Below are positions 48,487 through 58,630 of a stretch of DNA of 64,000 bases, one piece after another. The notes beneath the pieces are model-generated. The model was not told the DNA's origin. It saw only the letters and a list, made by a program, of their open reading frames with translations, and ran no database searches. Position numbers and translations under genes: made by a program. Within the stretch, counting starts at the first letter, position 1; each line of letters begins with the position of its first letter. Source of the stretch: Epiperipatus broadwayi (Eukaryota; Onychophora; Udeonychophora; Euonychophora; Peripatidae); NCBI GenBank assembly GCA_028023455.1, contig JAQFVV010006627.1:434001-498000 (forward strand), in the 5' to 3' direction.

Positions 48487-48722
48487 TAATACTATATTTC
48501 AACATTTTATTTCTCCCGATGTCATATTTCCCAATAATAGTGTTTTGTTCACACTTTACACATGCACATAATAGTATTAATATGCTCATTGATATCTGCT
48601 GTGGAAGCCAGCATTTTAATATTTTATTTCTCCCTGGTCATATTTCCCAATGATCATGTTTTTGCTTCATGCTTTACACATGCACATAGTAGTACTTGTT
48701 GATATCTGCCGTGGAAGCGAAT
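48487..48722. repeat. Tandem duplication, ~115-125 bp
   Basis: Both copies have TTTATTTCTCCC, GTCATATTTCCCAAT, CTTTACACATGCACATA and TGATATCTGC(T/C)GTGGAAGC in the same order. A more distant third piece may lie at 48330-48370. Confidence 0.7.
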
Positions 48723-48813
48723 AGGTGAACATATTTATTCTGTATAGAATTTTTGTGCTATTTGGTGTGGTTTAATTATGAATTTTTTTTATTATCCATA
48801 CTCACTTTTAATA

Positions 48814-50083
48814 ATGGAAAAATGTTTTATTTATGGTGCTGAATTCAAAAGAAAAGTTATATTGTGCAAGGGAAAAATTAGAAGTCATGCAGCCAGTAGA
48901 AAATTACTGTTAACAAAAGTAATGTTCGTCATTGGAGAACCATGAAAGTGATGATATCAGTGTAAAAATAATAGAAAATCAATTCTCAGAGCCTAAAAAA
49001 GGAAAATTTACTGCAATTAATGGCAGATGTTTCATGTTATATAGATGAGTTACACGATAAGGGTTTACCAGTGACAAAATAGATAATTATGGTTAAAACC
49101 AGAGTGTGCTAAAAATACTGGCATATAATGTTTAAAACAAATCATGAATGGTGCAAAAAGTTTATGAAACAAGAAAGGTTAGCATTACGAAGGACTACAA
49201 TAGCTCAAAAGTTGCCTATGGATTACAAGAATAAGTTTCTTAGTTTTCAGCATGAAATAATCAACTTAAGATGAGAGTTTAAACATTGTTTGAGTTAAAT
49301 TGGAAATGTGATGAAATAACAATCTTTCTTCATATACCAAAACATTATATAGTAAATAAGAAAGGAGCAAAACAAATTAAACTTTTAATTACTGGATATG
49401 AAAAATAATGGATTACTGTGATGTTATTTATAACTGCAGATGGAAACAAATTGCCACCTTTTATTATTTTAAACAGAAAAACTATACCCATGACCATTTT
49501 TCCTAAGAGTGTTATGATTTGAGCACAAAAGAATGTATGGATGATAATAGAATTGTTGAAAGATTGGCTATAAAATATTTGAGAGAAGAGACTTGGCATT
49601 CTTTTAAACCAATGAAGCATGTTAGTAATGGATGTATTCTGGGGACATTTAACCGATGACATTAGGCGTAGAATAAAATTAAAAAAAAACCTGATCTGCT
49701 AATAATACCATCAGGTATGACTTGTCAACTGCAATCATATGTATGTTAACGAACCCTTTAAAGATAGAAATAAAAGCCATTATGAAGCATGGTTAAGTCA
49801 AGAAGATTATCCTTTGACATCAACTGGTAAAATAAAATGAGTTTTGGCTTCAACAATAGCTCTGTAAGTTTTGTAATCTTGCAAAGATATTCCTGAAGAA
49901 ATTATCAAAAAATCTTTTAAATGCTGCATTGTTAATGATTTAAATGGCACTAAAGATAATGTACTCTGGTATAATGATGATAATGAAGATGAGAATTCAA
50001 GTTGTGAAAGTTAAGATGAGAATTCAAGTTTTGAAAGTGAAGATGTTGAAATTGAAAGTATATCTGAGGAACATGCACAATAA
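48814..50083 (+). pseudogene. pogo/Tigger-family DDE transposase fossil
   Basis: Stops and frameshifts interrupt a recognisable transposase. At the start GAEFKRKVILCKGKIRSHAA and a VRHWR end fit the N-terminal helix-turn-helix that binds the transposon ends. In the middle TADGNKLPPFIILNRK is the block preceding the second catalytic residue. MLVMDVFWGHLTDDIRRRI contains the block around the second aspartate, and IPSGMTCQLQS matches the I-P-G-G-M-T-S-x-L-Q-P block. VNEPFKDR, a W-L block, and DIPEEIIKKSFKCC follow. An acidic tail (DDNEDENSS) ends at a stop at 50083. Order and wording match DDE_1-type pogo/Tigger proteins; the proteins normally cut and paste elements with TA targets. Too many lesions for function. 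Confidence 0.8.
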
Positions 50084-50400
50084 ATTAGATGAGCTTGTAA
50101 TTATATTGCCTTTCTAAGTAAATAAAAATGTTTATTATTTTTCAATAAAATCATTTAAAATTTTTTTTCCAATTTTACAGACTTTGGGGACGTTGTATTC
50201 AAAATAATACGAACTATTAATCATATTCTATATTACACAAGAACTAGATATACTTACTTTAGTTGGCTGACACTCACAATCTAGGCACTTTGGTATAGCA
50301 TTTGTTTGTTATAAAATTCATTGAATCCAATCACCTTATATACTCTCCTTTTAAATTATTTCTTCTTATCAACCATATATACATATTCACATTTTTAACA
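50084..50400. other. Spacer between transposase fossil and Penelope-like remnant
   Basis: CAGACTTTGGGGACGTTGTA at about 50179 could be a worn pogo-type end sequence. The first part is otherwise A+T-rich; the last ~130 bases are probably the 3' region of the Penelope-like remnant. Confidence 0.3.
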
Positions 50401-50442
50401 CCCAATGTTTCGACCATTTTTTCTGTAATCATTTTCAAGGAT
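50401..50442 (-). other. Penelope-like 3' hairpin motif, second copy
   Basis: The minus strand reads CCTTGAAAATGATTACAG, a loop of A residues, then ATGGTCGAAACATTGG. The short stem GATT/GGTC (with G-U pairs) sits where the first copy has GACTAT/ATAGTC, so the pairing is conserved although bases changed. The GAAAC box is better kept here than in copy 1. Confidence 0.45.
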
Positions 50443-51012
50443 CTGCAAAATTACATATTTATATATATTATTACAGATAAAATTAATATATAAAAATGTA
50501 TATACCCTTATCATAAAAACAATAACATTTCCTTTTTAATCTATCAATATATCTTTTATATATATATATTACATTATATAATATACATTTACTTCCTTCC
50601 TTTTTCTTTTCAAATTTTTCCCTTTTACATACTCATTTCTTTTTATACATAAAAATACCAATAATTTTCTTTTTTTTTTTGTCCTTTTTATACTCTTAAC
50701 CAATTACTTTAAAAATAATAACCTTTTTTATACCATTTTTAATTTGTTTTTATTTTAATCTATCTTTTATATAATTCATCCTATTTAAGACAAGTTTTTC
50801 CCTCTTTATATACAAACTTTCTTTTATCACTCTTTATACAATTTTTACTTTTTCTAACATTCTTATCTTAAAATCTATTTGTCCAAATTATTTATATTAA
50901 TATTTGAATTACTATCTTTCAAATGTTTTAACCTTGTCTTTAGTTTATTATTTGTTGTATTATCTCTTTTACAATCTAAAAAATTGTTTGAAGTTATATT
51001 ATTAAAACAAAA
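50401..51012 (-). pseudogene. Second Penelope-like remnant, GIY-YIG region
   Basis: On the minus strand, NNKLKTRLKHLKDSNSNINI (about 50895-50970) and RVIKESLYIKREKLVLNRM (about 50770-50830) align to the GIY-YIG domain of the element at 3.4-4.1 kb (NKLKTRLKQH and MIKESVYINEIKAELNRM). The frame is interrupted between them and the GIY part is lost. After the coding remnant comes the same 3' motif: CCTTGAAAATGATTACAG, a loop, then GGTCGAAACATTGG (50401-50442). So the copy keeps coding end and terminal region in the family order. It is older than the first copy. Confidence 0.65.
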
Positions 51013-51199
51013 TATTTAATAAAAAAAAACCCAATAAAATACATTCTACAACTTATTCACTTCTACAACCATTTTATAGAATATTGACATAGCAGAATAT
51101 ATCACATAATCACCATTTTTATGCTAGCCCATAGACTTAGATTGAAAATATTATTGTGTTTTCAATTTCGTTCTCATACTTTTGTAGTAAGTAGAAATA

Positions 51200-51412
51200 A
51201 AAAATGGCTGCTGAAGGGTTGCATTAGATCCTAAGATCTAGGTGCAGTCCTCTCAGATCCAAGGCTCCTCATGAAAGTCACAAGCCAGAAAACTAGTCTG
51301 GGGATATTGGATGAGTAGGCACTCGTTGGGGATTTTATGCCCAAGCCTTCTGGCATCCACTGATTACTCTGATTAGCATTGGATGGCCTACTGTATGGAG
51401 AGTTATATAACA
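51200..51412 (+). repeat. Repeat X, single copy
   Basis: GGCTGCTGAAGGGTTGCATT, AGATCCTAAGATCTAGGTGC, CAGATCCAAGGCTCCTCA, GTCTGGGGATATTGGATGAG, GGGGATTTTATGCCCAAGCC and a terminal TATGGAGAGTTAT follow in the same order as in the 29.5 kb right arm. The hammerhead-like box is damaged (CTCATGAAAG). No inverted partner was found here. Confidence 0.7.
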
Positions 51413-51713
51413 CATTGGCATCATGTTATATGATTACCTCTAACTATATAGAATAATGCATAAAGTTATATGAAAAGAGTTCATTATCACGTTTGGAGTT
51501 TTAAGTTCATTTTAAGTTATTCACCTTTTTTTTTCTACCACAAGGTTAAAACTAAATTTTAATTAATTTCCTTTATAATCTAACATTCTTGTCCACTCCA
51601 TTTTTAATTAACATTTCTCTTTCTAGATAAGACATTTTGTTTGTCATCTGATCTTTCGTGTCAGCCGCTAGAGGCGCTATTTCTAGCTAAATTTCTAGAA
51701 ATGTGCCGTTTCC

Positions 51714-51721
51714 GCGGCCGC
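51714..51721. other. GCGGCCGC octamer in a CpG-dense patch
   Basis: GTTTCCGCGGCCGCACCC sits just inside the left terminal repeat. Such an all-G+C octamer is very unusual in this sequence and shows CpGs have not been eroded, suggesting a recent insertion or selection on the element end. Confidence 0.6.
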
Positions 51722-51740
51722 ACCCAAGCCTTTAAGCATT

Positions 51741-51875
51741 CTTTCTAAAATAAATCCTAGAAAGATTGTTAACTCAGAGTTAAGTCTACTTTCTACACTA
51801 AAAGGTAGAGTGTTAACTCGGAGTTAAGTCTTCCTTCTATGATAAAATCTAGAAGAGTGTTAACTTGGCTTAGCG
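51741..51875. repeat. Three subterminal ~45-bp palindromic repeats
   Basis: Each unit has a small hairpin (TTCTA...TAGA(A)) followed by GTTAACTC-GAGTTAAGTCT or its worn form (units start about 51741, 51789 and 51834). Arrays of short palindromes near a transposon end are often transposase-binding sites; that role is an inference. Confidence 0.6.
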
Positions 51876-51884
51876 GCTAACGGT

Positions 51885-52450
51885 GTGACTTTTTCTGATG
51901 CTAAAAGCAGAGGAAAATGCTGTAGTTGTTTGTGTCACGCACTATATCGTAATGCTGCATTATGTATTTTATGTAACAATATCGTACGAGGGTGTGTTAA
52001 TGTGATCGTGTCAAAATTATTTAAATTTTCATTGGTGCCTTTTTTTTTAAGACGAATTGATGTACTGTTACATTTTATCAATTTTAAAAATAGTGATTGT
52101 TCCTCATAAATTTGTATTCCTCCTAAATTTTCGATTAGGGTGGGATAGCGTAAATTTTTTAAAATCACGCTTTGAGTCACGTTTTAGCGAGAAATTTTCC
52201 GAGACAAAAAGTATGGCTAATTCCCACAACAGAAAACTTGAAAAGATGGGAATTGCCAGACACGGAAACCGGCACTGGAATATTTCTACAGCAGAAAAAA
52301 GAAAAAAACATCCTGCTGCTGAAAGAAAAGATTGGATTGTGCAGCAAATATGTGCAATTTGAGGTCCAAAAACATCTGCCGACGGAAATGTTCACTTCGT
52401 AAAGGCAAGCTTGTTTGAGGGATTCTAAATGGCCTTCGTCAAATGTCAAA
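51885..52450. other. Unique internal segment of the TIR element
   Basis: Open frames exist on both strands (plus 52057-52362, 101 codons; minus 52177-52449). The plus frame contains a basic region KMGIARHGNRHWN and RKKHPAAERKDWIVQQ, not a known transposase motif. I do not call a gene. It may be the remnant of a larger internal sequence. Confidence 0.3.
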
Positions 52451-54260
52451 AATAAAAGAAGTAACTTCAGTTTTTATTTAAACGTACATCCCTTCTTCCG
52501 ATAATTTTTGTCGTCGGCAATCAAATGTAAAATAAAAGAAGTAACTCAAATTTTTATTTAAACACAGCCCCAAAAAACCCTCTTCTCCCAATAATTGTTG
52601 TCATCGGCAATCAAATGGTCAAATAAAAGGAATGTCAATTATTCTTTAATCGTATAGAAAAAAAAACCCTCCCACTAATTGTCGTCGGCAATCAAATGTA
52701 AACCAATCAAAGTAAGACAGTAAGTTATTAGTTAAACATAACCCAAATTACTATTTGAACGTACACCGAAAAAGACCCGCTCTTGTCAATCAAAATTAAA
52801 GAAACCTAGACTATTATTGTCCCATTGTCAAATCGAATATTATTTGGGAAAACCTAAATAATTTATAAATGGAAAAAAAAGAAAGTCAGATCGGTTTTCA
52901 ATCAAATGGTAACCGATAAAAGTCACTTAAATTTTGATTTAAACATACACACAAACAAAAAAAATGCAAAACCCTTTCTCCCAATAATTGTTGTCGGCAA
53001 TCAAATGTAAAAAATAAAAGGAACATACAATTATTCTTTAATCGTAAACAAAAACACCCCTCCCACTAATTGTTGTCGGCAATCAAATGTAAAGCACTAA
53101 AAATAAGGTAAACCGATTATTTTTTAAACGTAACCCAAATTACTATTTGAACATACACCAAAAAAAGACCCGCTCTTGTCAATAAAAACGAAAGAAAACC
53201 ACAACAACTATTATTATCCCATTGTCAAAAATATTGGGTTTTGGGCAAACCAAAACCATAATTTATAAACAAAAAAAAAAAAAAAGAAAGTCAAAACCGT
53301 TGTCAATCAAATATAATCGTTAAAAGTAACTTCAATTTTGATTTAAACATACACAAAAAACAACCTCTTTAGCTCCCAATAATTGTTGTCGGCAATCAAA
53401 TGTAAAATAAAAGGAAGGTAAATTAGTATTTAATTATCACCCAAAAACACCCACCCCTCTCACTAATTTTTGTCAGCAATCAAATGTACATCACTACTAA
53501 AAGTAACGTAAACTATTCTTTAAACGGTTACACCCCTTCTCCCAATAATTGTTGTCTACAATCGTACACACAAAAAAACACCCCTTCTCCCAATAACTAG
53601 TGTCGGCAATCAAATGTAAACCAATCAAAGTAAGACCGCACTTATTATTTAAACGTAACCCAAATTACTATTTGAATCTACACCAAAAAAACACCTGCTC
53701 TTGTCAATAAAAATTAAACAAACAACAACTATTATTGTCCCATTGTCAAAAATATTTATTTGTAGAACCAAAACCATAATTTATAAACGAAAGGAAGTCA
53801 AATGGGTCGTCAATCAAATGTAAACCGATAAAAGTAAAGGTTTTAATTTTTATTTAAACATACACACGCGCGAAAAAAAAAAACACTTCTTGCAATAATA
53901 ATTGTTGTCAGCAATCAAATATAAACCTATCAAAGTAACGTAAATTATTATTTAATCGTACACAAAAAAACCCCTCCCACTAATTGTGGTCGGCAATCAT
54001 ATGTAAACCTATCAAAGTAACATAAATTATTTAAAGATCCATCAAAAAAACCCGTTCTCTCTTGAATTTTGTCAATCCAATTTTACAAAAACAGTAATAC
54101 TATTTAAAAAAAACCACAAATTACTATTTGAACACACACCAAAAAAGACCCTTTGGTAAAAAAAAAAAAATTAAAAAAAACAACTATTATTATCTCATCG
54201 TCTAAAATATTATTTGGGAAAAATAATTCAGAAACGAAAGAAAGTAAACTTTGTAAACAA
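52451..54260. repeat. Complex higher-order tandem array
   Basis: A ~80-bp subunit with core GTTGTCGGCAATCAAATGTA recurs at least twelve times. A second subunit, starting CCAAATTACTATTTGAAC and containing GACCCGCTCTTGTCAAT and CCCATTGTCAAAAATATT, appears four times (starts about 52742, 53128, 53657 and 54108). Together they form irregular higher-order units of roughly 390-530 bp. Copies vary by small indels and changes in A/C runs. No protein is encoded. Expansion by unequal exchange or replication slippage inside the element is the likely origin. Confidence 0.8.
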
Positions 54261-54376
54261 ACAAAAAAAAAAGTCAATAGTAATAGAGAATCGCTAGCCC
54301 GGGAACATTATATTAATGTGTTTTTTTGTTAGAAATCGTGCCTCTAGCGGCTGACACGAAGGATCAGATGACAACC

Positions 54377-55153
54377 GACATGTTATTATATTTTTTTCTG
54401 TTCTCAATTAACTGTAATTAAATTGAGTTTTAATCTTTGCTTTTAATTACTCTTTTACATTTTCTGGGTGAGAAAAGAATAGAACTAATAAATAGCAAAA
54501 GAGCAAAATATTTAATGTTAATCACAAAATATTTAATGCTATCCTATTTTATTTAATTGTTTTTATTAATTTCCCATTCTTTTTACAATCTTTAACTCAA
54601 TTTTTGCATGTCAGCACACTTTGTACATATTAATGGTATAATGAAGAGGCCATTACAATCAGATTAATTTTTTTTTGAGGCCATTACAATCAGATTAATT
54701 TTTTTTTGCCTTGCCAGTGATCCTTATGTAAGTTAAGATCAGCTGGTGAAATAATGTAAAGCTGAATTTGGCTGAGTAGGAAATTAATATCTGTCCTAAT
54801 TTGTAAATGAATATGTACACAAGTAATATAGAGTGGAACTGCTAATTACAGTATATTTTGTTCTAAGCACCTCTTGCATGAAATTTATATAGCATAATGT
54901 TGATAGCATTAATTAGAGTAGAACATGTATTGTTTATTGAATTGCTAATATACAATACTTTTCACCACATATTCATATTAGATGCTTTTTTTTATTTGTA
55001 TAATATGCATTTACATAAATGATGATATAAACAAAATTTTAAAAAATAATTTAATTACTAATAATATATTGAGAGAACACATTTATATATATTTTACTGT
55101 GTCTTCACTCATACATTCATTGAAGCAATAAGTAAAAAAAACTCCTATATTTT
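54377..55153. other. A+T-rich stretch
   Basis: Apart from the 31-bp duplication at 54646 and the probable target duplication at 54377-54384, nothing was recognised. Confidence 0.4.
54646..54707. repeat. 31-bp perfect tandem duplication
   Basis: GAGGCCATTACAATCAGATT plus AATTTTTTTTT is present twice in a row. Confidence 0.9.
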
Positions 55154-55667
55154 TATTTTTAAAATATCTAGATATTCTTTACTATTAAATACCCTCTGGA
55201 CATCTGTCTAATTAGTTTGATGTTTTAATATCAATATCATTTTTTAATATGTTCTAAAATTTTGTAAAACTTTCAGCATTATGTTCAGAAAATATTTTAT
55301 ATTGGAAAATACTGCATATCAAATTCAGAAAGGATAATAAAAGAATAAAATGTATATGCTTTCAAAATAAACTGAATTTTTTTTACTAATATATAATGAT
55401 ATTGCATGCTTATTTTTAAAATATCTAGATATTCTTTACTATTAAATACCCTCTGGACATCTGTCTAATTAGTTTGATGTTTTAATATCAATATCATTTT
55501 TTAATATGTTCTAAAATTTTGTAAAACTTTCAGCATTATGTTCAGAAAATATTTTATATTGGAAAATACTGCATATCAAATTCAGAAAGGATAATAAAAG
55601 AATAAAATGTATATGCTTTCAAAATAAACTGAATTTTTTTTACTAATATATAATGATATTGCATGCT
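55154..55667. repeat. Perfect 257-bp tandem duplication
   Basis: The copies 55154-55410 and 55411-55667 appear identical at every position I compared, from TATTTTTAAAATATCTAGAT to GATATTGCATGCT. A duplication with no differences in such variable DNA is very recent, or results from assembly. Confidence 0.9.
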
Positions 55668-57207
55668 CTGAGATGGAAAATCAGCTACAAGCATATTGCA
55701 AAATTTAGTGAATATTATAAAATTTGTGAATTAATTATTGTTTTTTTTTAGCTTGTTTTTTTATTTACATTTTTGTTTGTTTGTTTCATTTTTTCTGTGG
55801 GTAACCATTTAGTTTGCAGCTCCAGGTACATAAAATGCAACTTAAATCAATGCTTTGAGAATATAATTTAGTATAGTGCCTTGTCTTAAGAGTTAATTTA
55901 TCTGTATGAATCTGGGGAAGTAATTATGTTTTTTTTTGATCTACACAAAACTGTTTGAAACTTTTACTTATTCTAACTTTTTTTTTTAATGATAAGAAAT
56001 ATATGAGAAATATTCCTAATAAAATTTCCTAAGGAGCAATGTGATACACAGATTTTCAAGAAAACTCCTATTAGATATTTAATCATTTTTAAAATTTATT
56101 GTTTTTATTAAATTTTCTGTTGTCACATTAATTATCTTTATGTGAATACATTCATTATTTTATTTATTTAGTGATTTTCATTTTATTTCACTCATTAATT
56201 TATCTATATATCTTATTTCAGAATTGATAAAGCTCATAAGTAGCAATCATTATTATTGGTTCTTAAATTCTTCATGGTTCTATTGATTTTATTAATATAA
56301 TTAGGTTTAGTCTTAGAATCTATTTTTCTGATGTATCGGTCATCATAGATTGAGTGTAATGGTAGAGATATTTAGCTGAGCATATGTTAGGTAGATATTC
56401 TAATTTATGTGACCCTCAGGAATTAGAAATATCTATAAATCTAGTTAAATAAACGATTTTAACATATTTACTCATGCTATAGTATACCCAAGTTGTCCTA
56501 TTCATACTTGTCCTTGCACATATTAAATTGGATCAATCACTGGATCACACATATTTCAATACCTACTCTTACAATATGCACTTACCATTAGAAATCCTAA
56601 AAAACATTTTCCATCCACATGAACTGCCCTTTTTCTACTCTCAATATGCATTTATCTTATTGTCCATAATATAATTATTAAATTCAGCCTTATGAATTAA
56701 ATAAATTTTTAAAAAAGTGATGTTAAAAAAATTTAGAAACATACAATTTAGAATTGTATTTTCAATTTTAAATTTGTATTACATTGATAAACTAAGCATG
56801 TAATAAAATAAATCTAATTGTATTAAAATGTTATCAATATTGCCTTATAATGCTGTTCTACCATGATATATATGCTGATGCTGACATTATATATATTTGT
56901 ATATATACATACACAGAGATACACAGAGGTCTTAATGATATGAAGTTCATCAAAATTTGTGATTTAGTTCTAAGATGCTAGAATAAATTATGGTTAGAAG
57001 AGAATGCCAGATATCATCAATGGTGATCACTTTGTTTTAGTATTTTGTTGCCTAGTTAAGTTAACTTGTTTCAGACAAAGAACTTTAAATATATAAGGAT
57101 ATATAATAAACAAAACAGGACAAGTGTTGATATTTTAAAAATTGTAGATTTTATTCCAGTGTTTTGTTTATTATACATAAATTTGATTTTACATATATAT
57201 ATATATA
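55668..57207. other. A+T-rich non-coding stretch
   Basis: Nothing recognised. It ends in a TA-repeat (57190-57207) directly next to the hammerhead array. Confidence 0.45.
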
Positions 57208-57360
57208 TGAAAAACAAAAACAAGTTATAATCACGTTAACTTGCTGTCGTTTGTATTTATGATCAATAGATGGCATTTTACCAAAAACACCGACCAAGCA
57301 TATGTTTGTTTACATAAATGACAAAAGAGTCAAAATTCACTATCTCTTTTATTTTGCCCA

Positions 57361-57407
57361 CCCTCAGATCAGCTGATTTCAAGCTAATTTGCTATCATCA
57401 GTGAAGG
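57361..57407 (-). ncRNA. Type I hammerhead ribozyme, copy 1 (core intact)
   Basis: On the minus strand: CCUUCA (stem I, 57402-57407), CUGAUGA (57395-57401), a stem II with AGC/GCU pairs and a U-U first position, GAAA (57377-57380), then UCAGCUGAUC and UGAGGG (57361-57366). Stem I pairs CCUUCA with UGAGGG (six pairs, one G-U). Stem III is AUC/GAU around an AGCU loop and includes the A15.1-U16.1 pair. Cleavage would follow the AUC triplet at 57367|57366. All invariant core bases are present. The non-canonical U-U at the base of stem II may lower activity. Confidence 0.75.
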
Positions 57408-57768
57408 ATAGAGCTAGAAACTAGATCTAAACACTGACTCCAAGTATTTATGCAAAAAGTTTCTATCAGTTTGCAAGCATGAAATTTTTCAGACCGGTAA
57501 AGTCTTCAAACTCAGCCTAACAAGCCAGATAGCTATATGGGTCTGATCTCAGTTCAGTTTCACCACATAGTCAAAGCCTCTGCAATATATATCATTGCAA
57601 AAACCTTTAAAGGTACATTTATGAAAAACAAGTTATAATCACGTTAACTTGCTGTCGCTTGTATTTATGATCAATAGATGGCTTTTTACCAAAAACACTG
57701 ACCAAGCTTATGTTTGGTTACATAAACGACAAAAGAGTCAGAATTCACTATTTCTTTCATTTTGCCCA

Positions 57769-57815
57769 CCCTCAGGTCAGTTGATTTCAAGCTAATTTGC
57801 TATCATCAGTGAAGG
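57769..57815 (-). ncRNA. Hammerhead ribozyme, copy 2 (damaged cleavage triplet)
   Basis: Same layout as copy 1: CUGAUGA at 57803-57809, stem I CCUUCA/UGAGGG kept. Stem III reads AUCAACUGAC, so the base before the cleavage-site C has changed from U to C, breaking the A15.1-U16.1 pair. Probably inactive or very slow. Confidence 0.65.
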
Positions 57816-58169
57816 ATAAAGCTAGAAACTAGATCTAAACACTGACTCAAGTATTTATGCAAAAAGTTTCTATCAGTTTGCAAGCATGAAATTTTTCAGA
57901 CCGGTAAAGTCTTCAAACTCAGCCTAACAAGCCAGATAGCTATATGGGTCTGATCTCAGTTTAGTTTCACCACATAGTCAAAGCCTCTGCAATATATATC
58001 ATTGCAAAAATCTTTAAAGGTACATTTATGAAAAACAAAAACCAAGTTATAATCACGTTAACTTGCTGCTGCTTGTATTTATGATCAATAGATGGTGTTT
58101 TACCAATAACTGATAGAAACTTTTTGCAAACACTTGGAGTCAGTGTTTACATCTAGTTTCTAGCTCTAT

Positions 58170-58216
58170 CCTTCACTGGTGATAGCAAATTAGCTTGAAA
58201 TCAGCTGATCTGAGGG
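58170..58216 (+). ncRNA. Hammerhead ribozyme, copy 3 (core mutation)
   Basis: Plus-strand copy with stem I (58170-58175 with 58211-58216), GAAA (58197-58200) and the AUC triplet intact. The first core box reads CUGGUGA (58176-58182) instead of CUGAUGA, changing the invariant A6. Expected to be impaired. Confidence 0.65.
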
Positions 58217-58583
58217 TGAGCAAAATGAAAGAGATAGTGAATTCTGACTCTTTTGTCGTTTATGTAAACAAACATACGATTGGTCTATGTTTTTGGTAAA
58301 ACACCATCTATTGATCATAAATACAAGCGACAACAAGTTAACGTGATTATAACTTGTTTTTGTTTTTCATAAATGTACCTTTAAAGGTTTTTGCAATGAT
58401 ATATATTGCAGAGGCTTTGTCTATGTGGTGAAATTGAACTGAGATCAGACCCATATAGCTATGTGGCTTGTTAGGCTGAGTTTGAAGACTTTACTGGTCT
58501 GAAAAATTTCATGCTTGCAAACTGATGGAAACTTTTTGCATAAACACTTGGAGTCAGTGTTTAGATCTAGTTTCTAGCTCTAT

Positions 58584-58630
58584 CCTTCACTGATGATAGC
58601 AAATTAGCTTGAAATCATCTGATCTGAGGG
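58584..58630 (+). ncRNA. Type I hammerhead ribozyme, copy 4 (core intact)
   Basis: CCUUCA (58584-58589), CUGAUGA (58590-58596), stem II AGC/GCU, GAAA (58611-58614), stem III AUC/GAU around AUCU (an extra A-U pair is possible), then C and UGAGGG (58625-58630). Predicted cleavage is at 58624|58625. A single base in the stem III loop differs from copy 1 without harming the fold. Confidence 0.75.

Larger units (their letters stand above)
51639..54376. mobile_element. 2.7 kb TIR element with internal tandem array
   Basis: The left end is GTTTGTCATCTGATCTTTCG, continuing TGTCAGCCGCTAGAGGCGC. The right end, complemented, is GGTTGTCATCTGATCCTTCG with the same continuation and GGCACGATTTCTA. These ~47-bp inverted repeats differ at only a few positions. 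Flanking octamers GACATTTT (51631-51638) and GACATGTT (54377-54384) are a plausible 8-bp target duplication with one mismatch; 8 bp would suit hAT or P-type elements, but the terminal bases match neither clearly. Inside are palindromic subterminal repeats, a ~0.5 kb unique part with no convincing protein, and a long tandem array. It appears non-autonomous. I do not recognise the family. Confidence 0.75.

Noticed and set aside
52451-54260. CRISPR-like array of GTCGGCAATCAAATG repeats
   Set aside because: Spacers are themselves repeated and A+T-rich, repeats vary in length, no cas genes, and the setting is eukaryotic; it is a higher-order tandem repeat.
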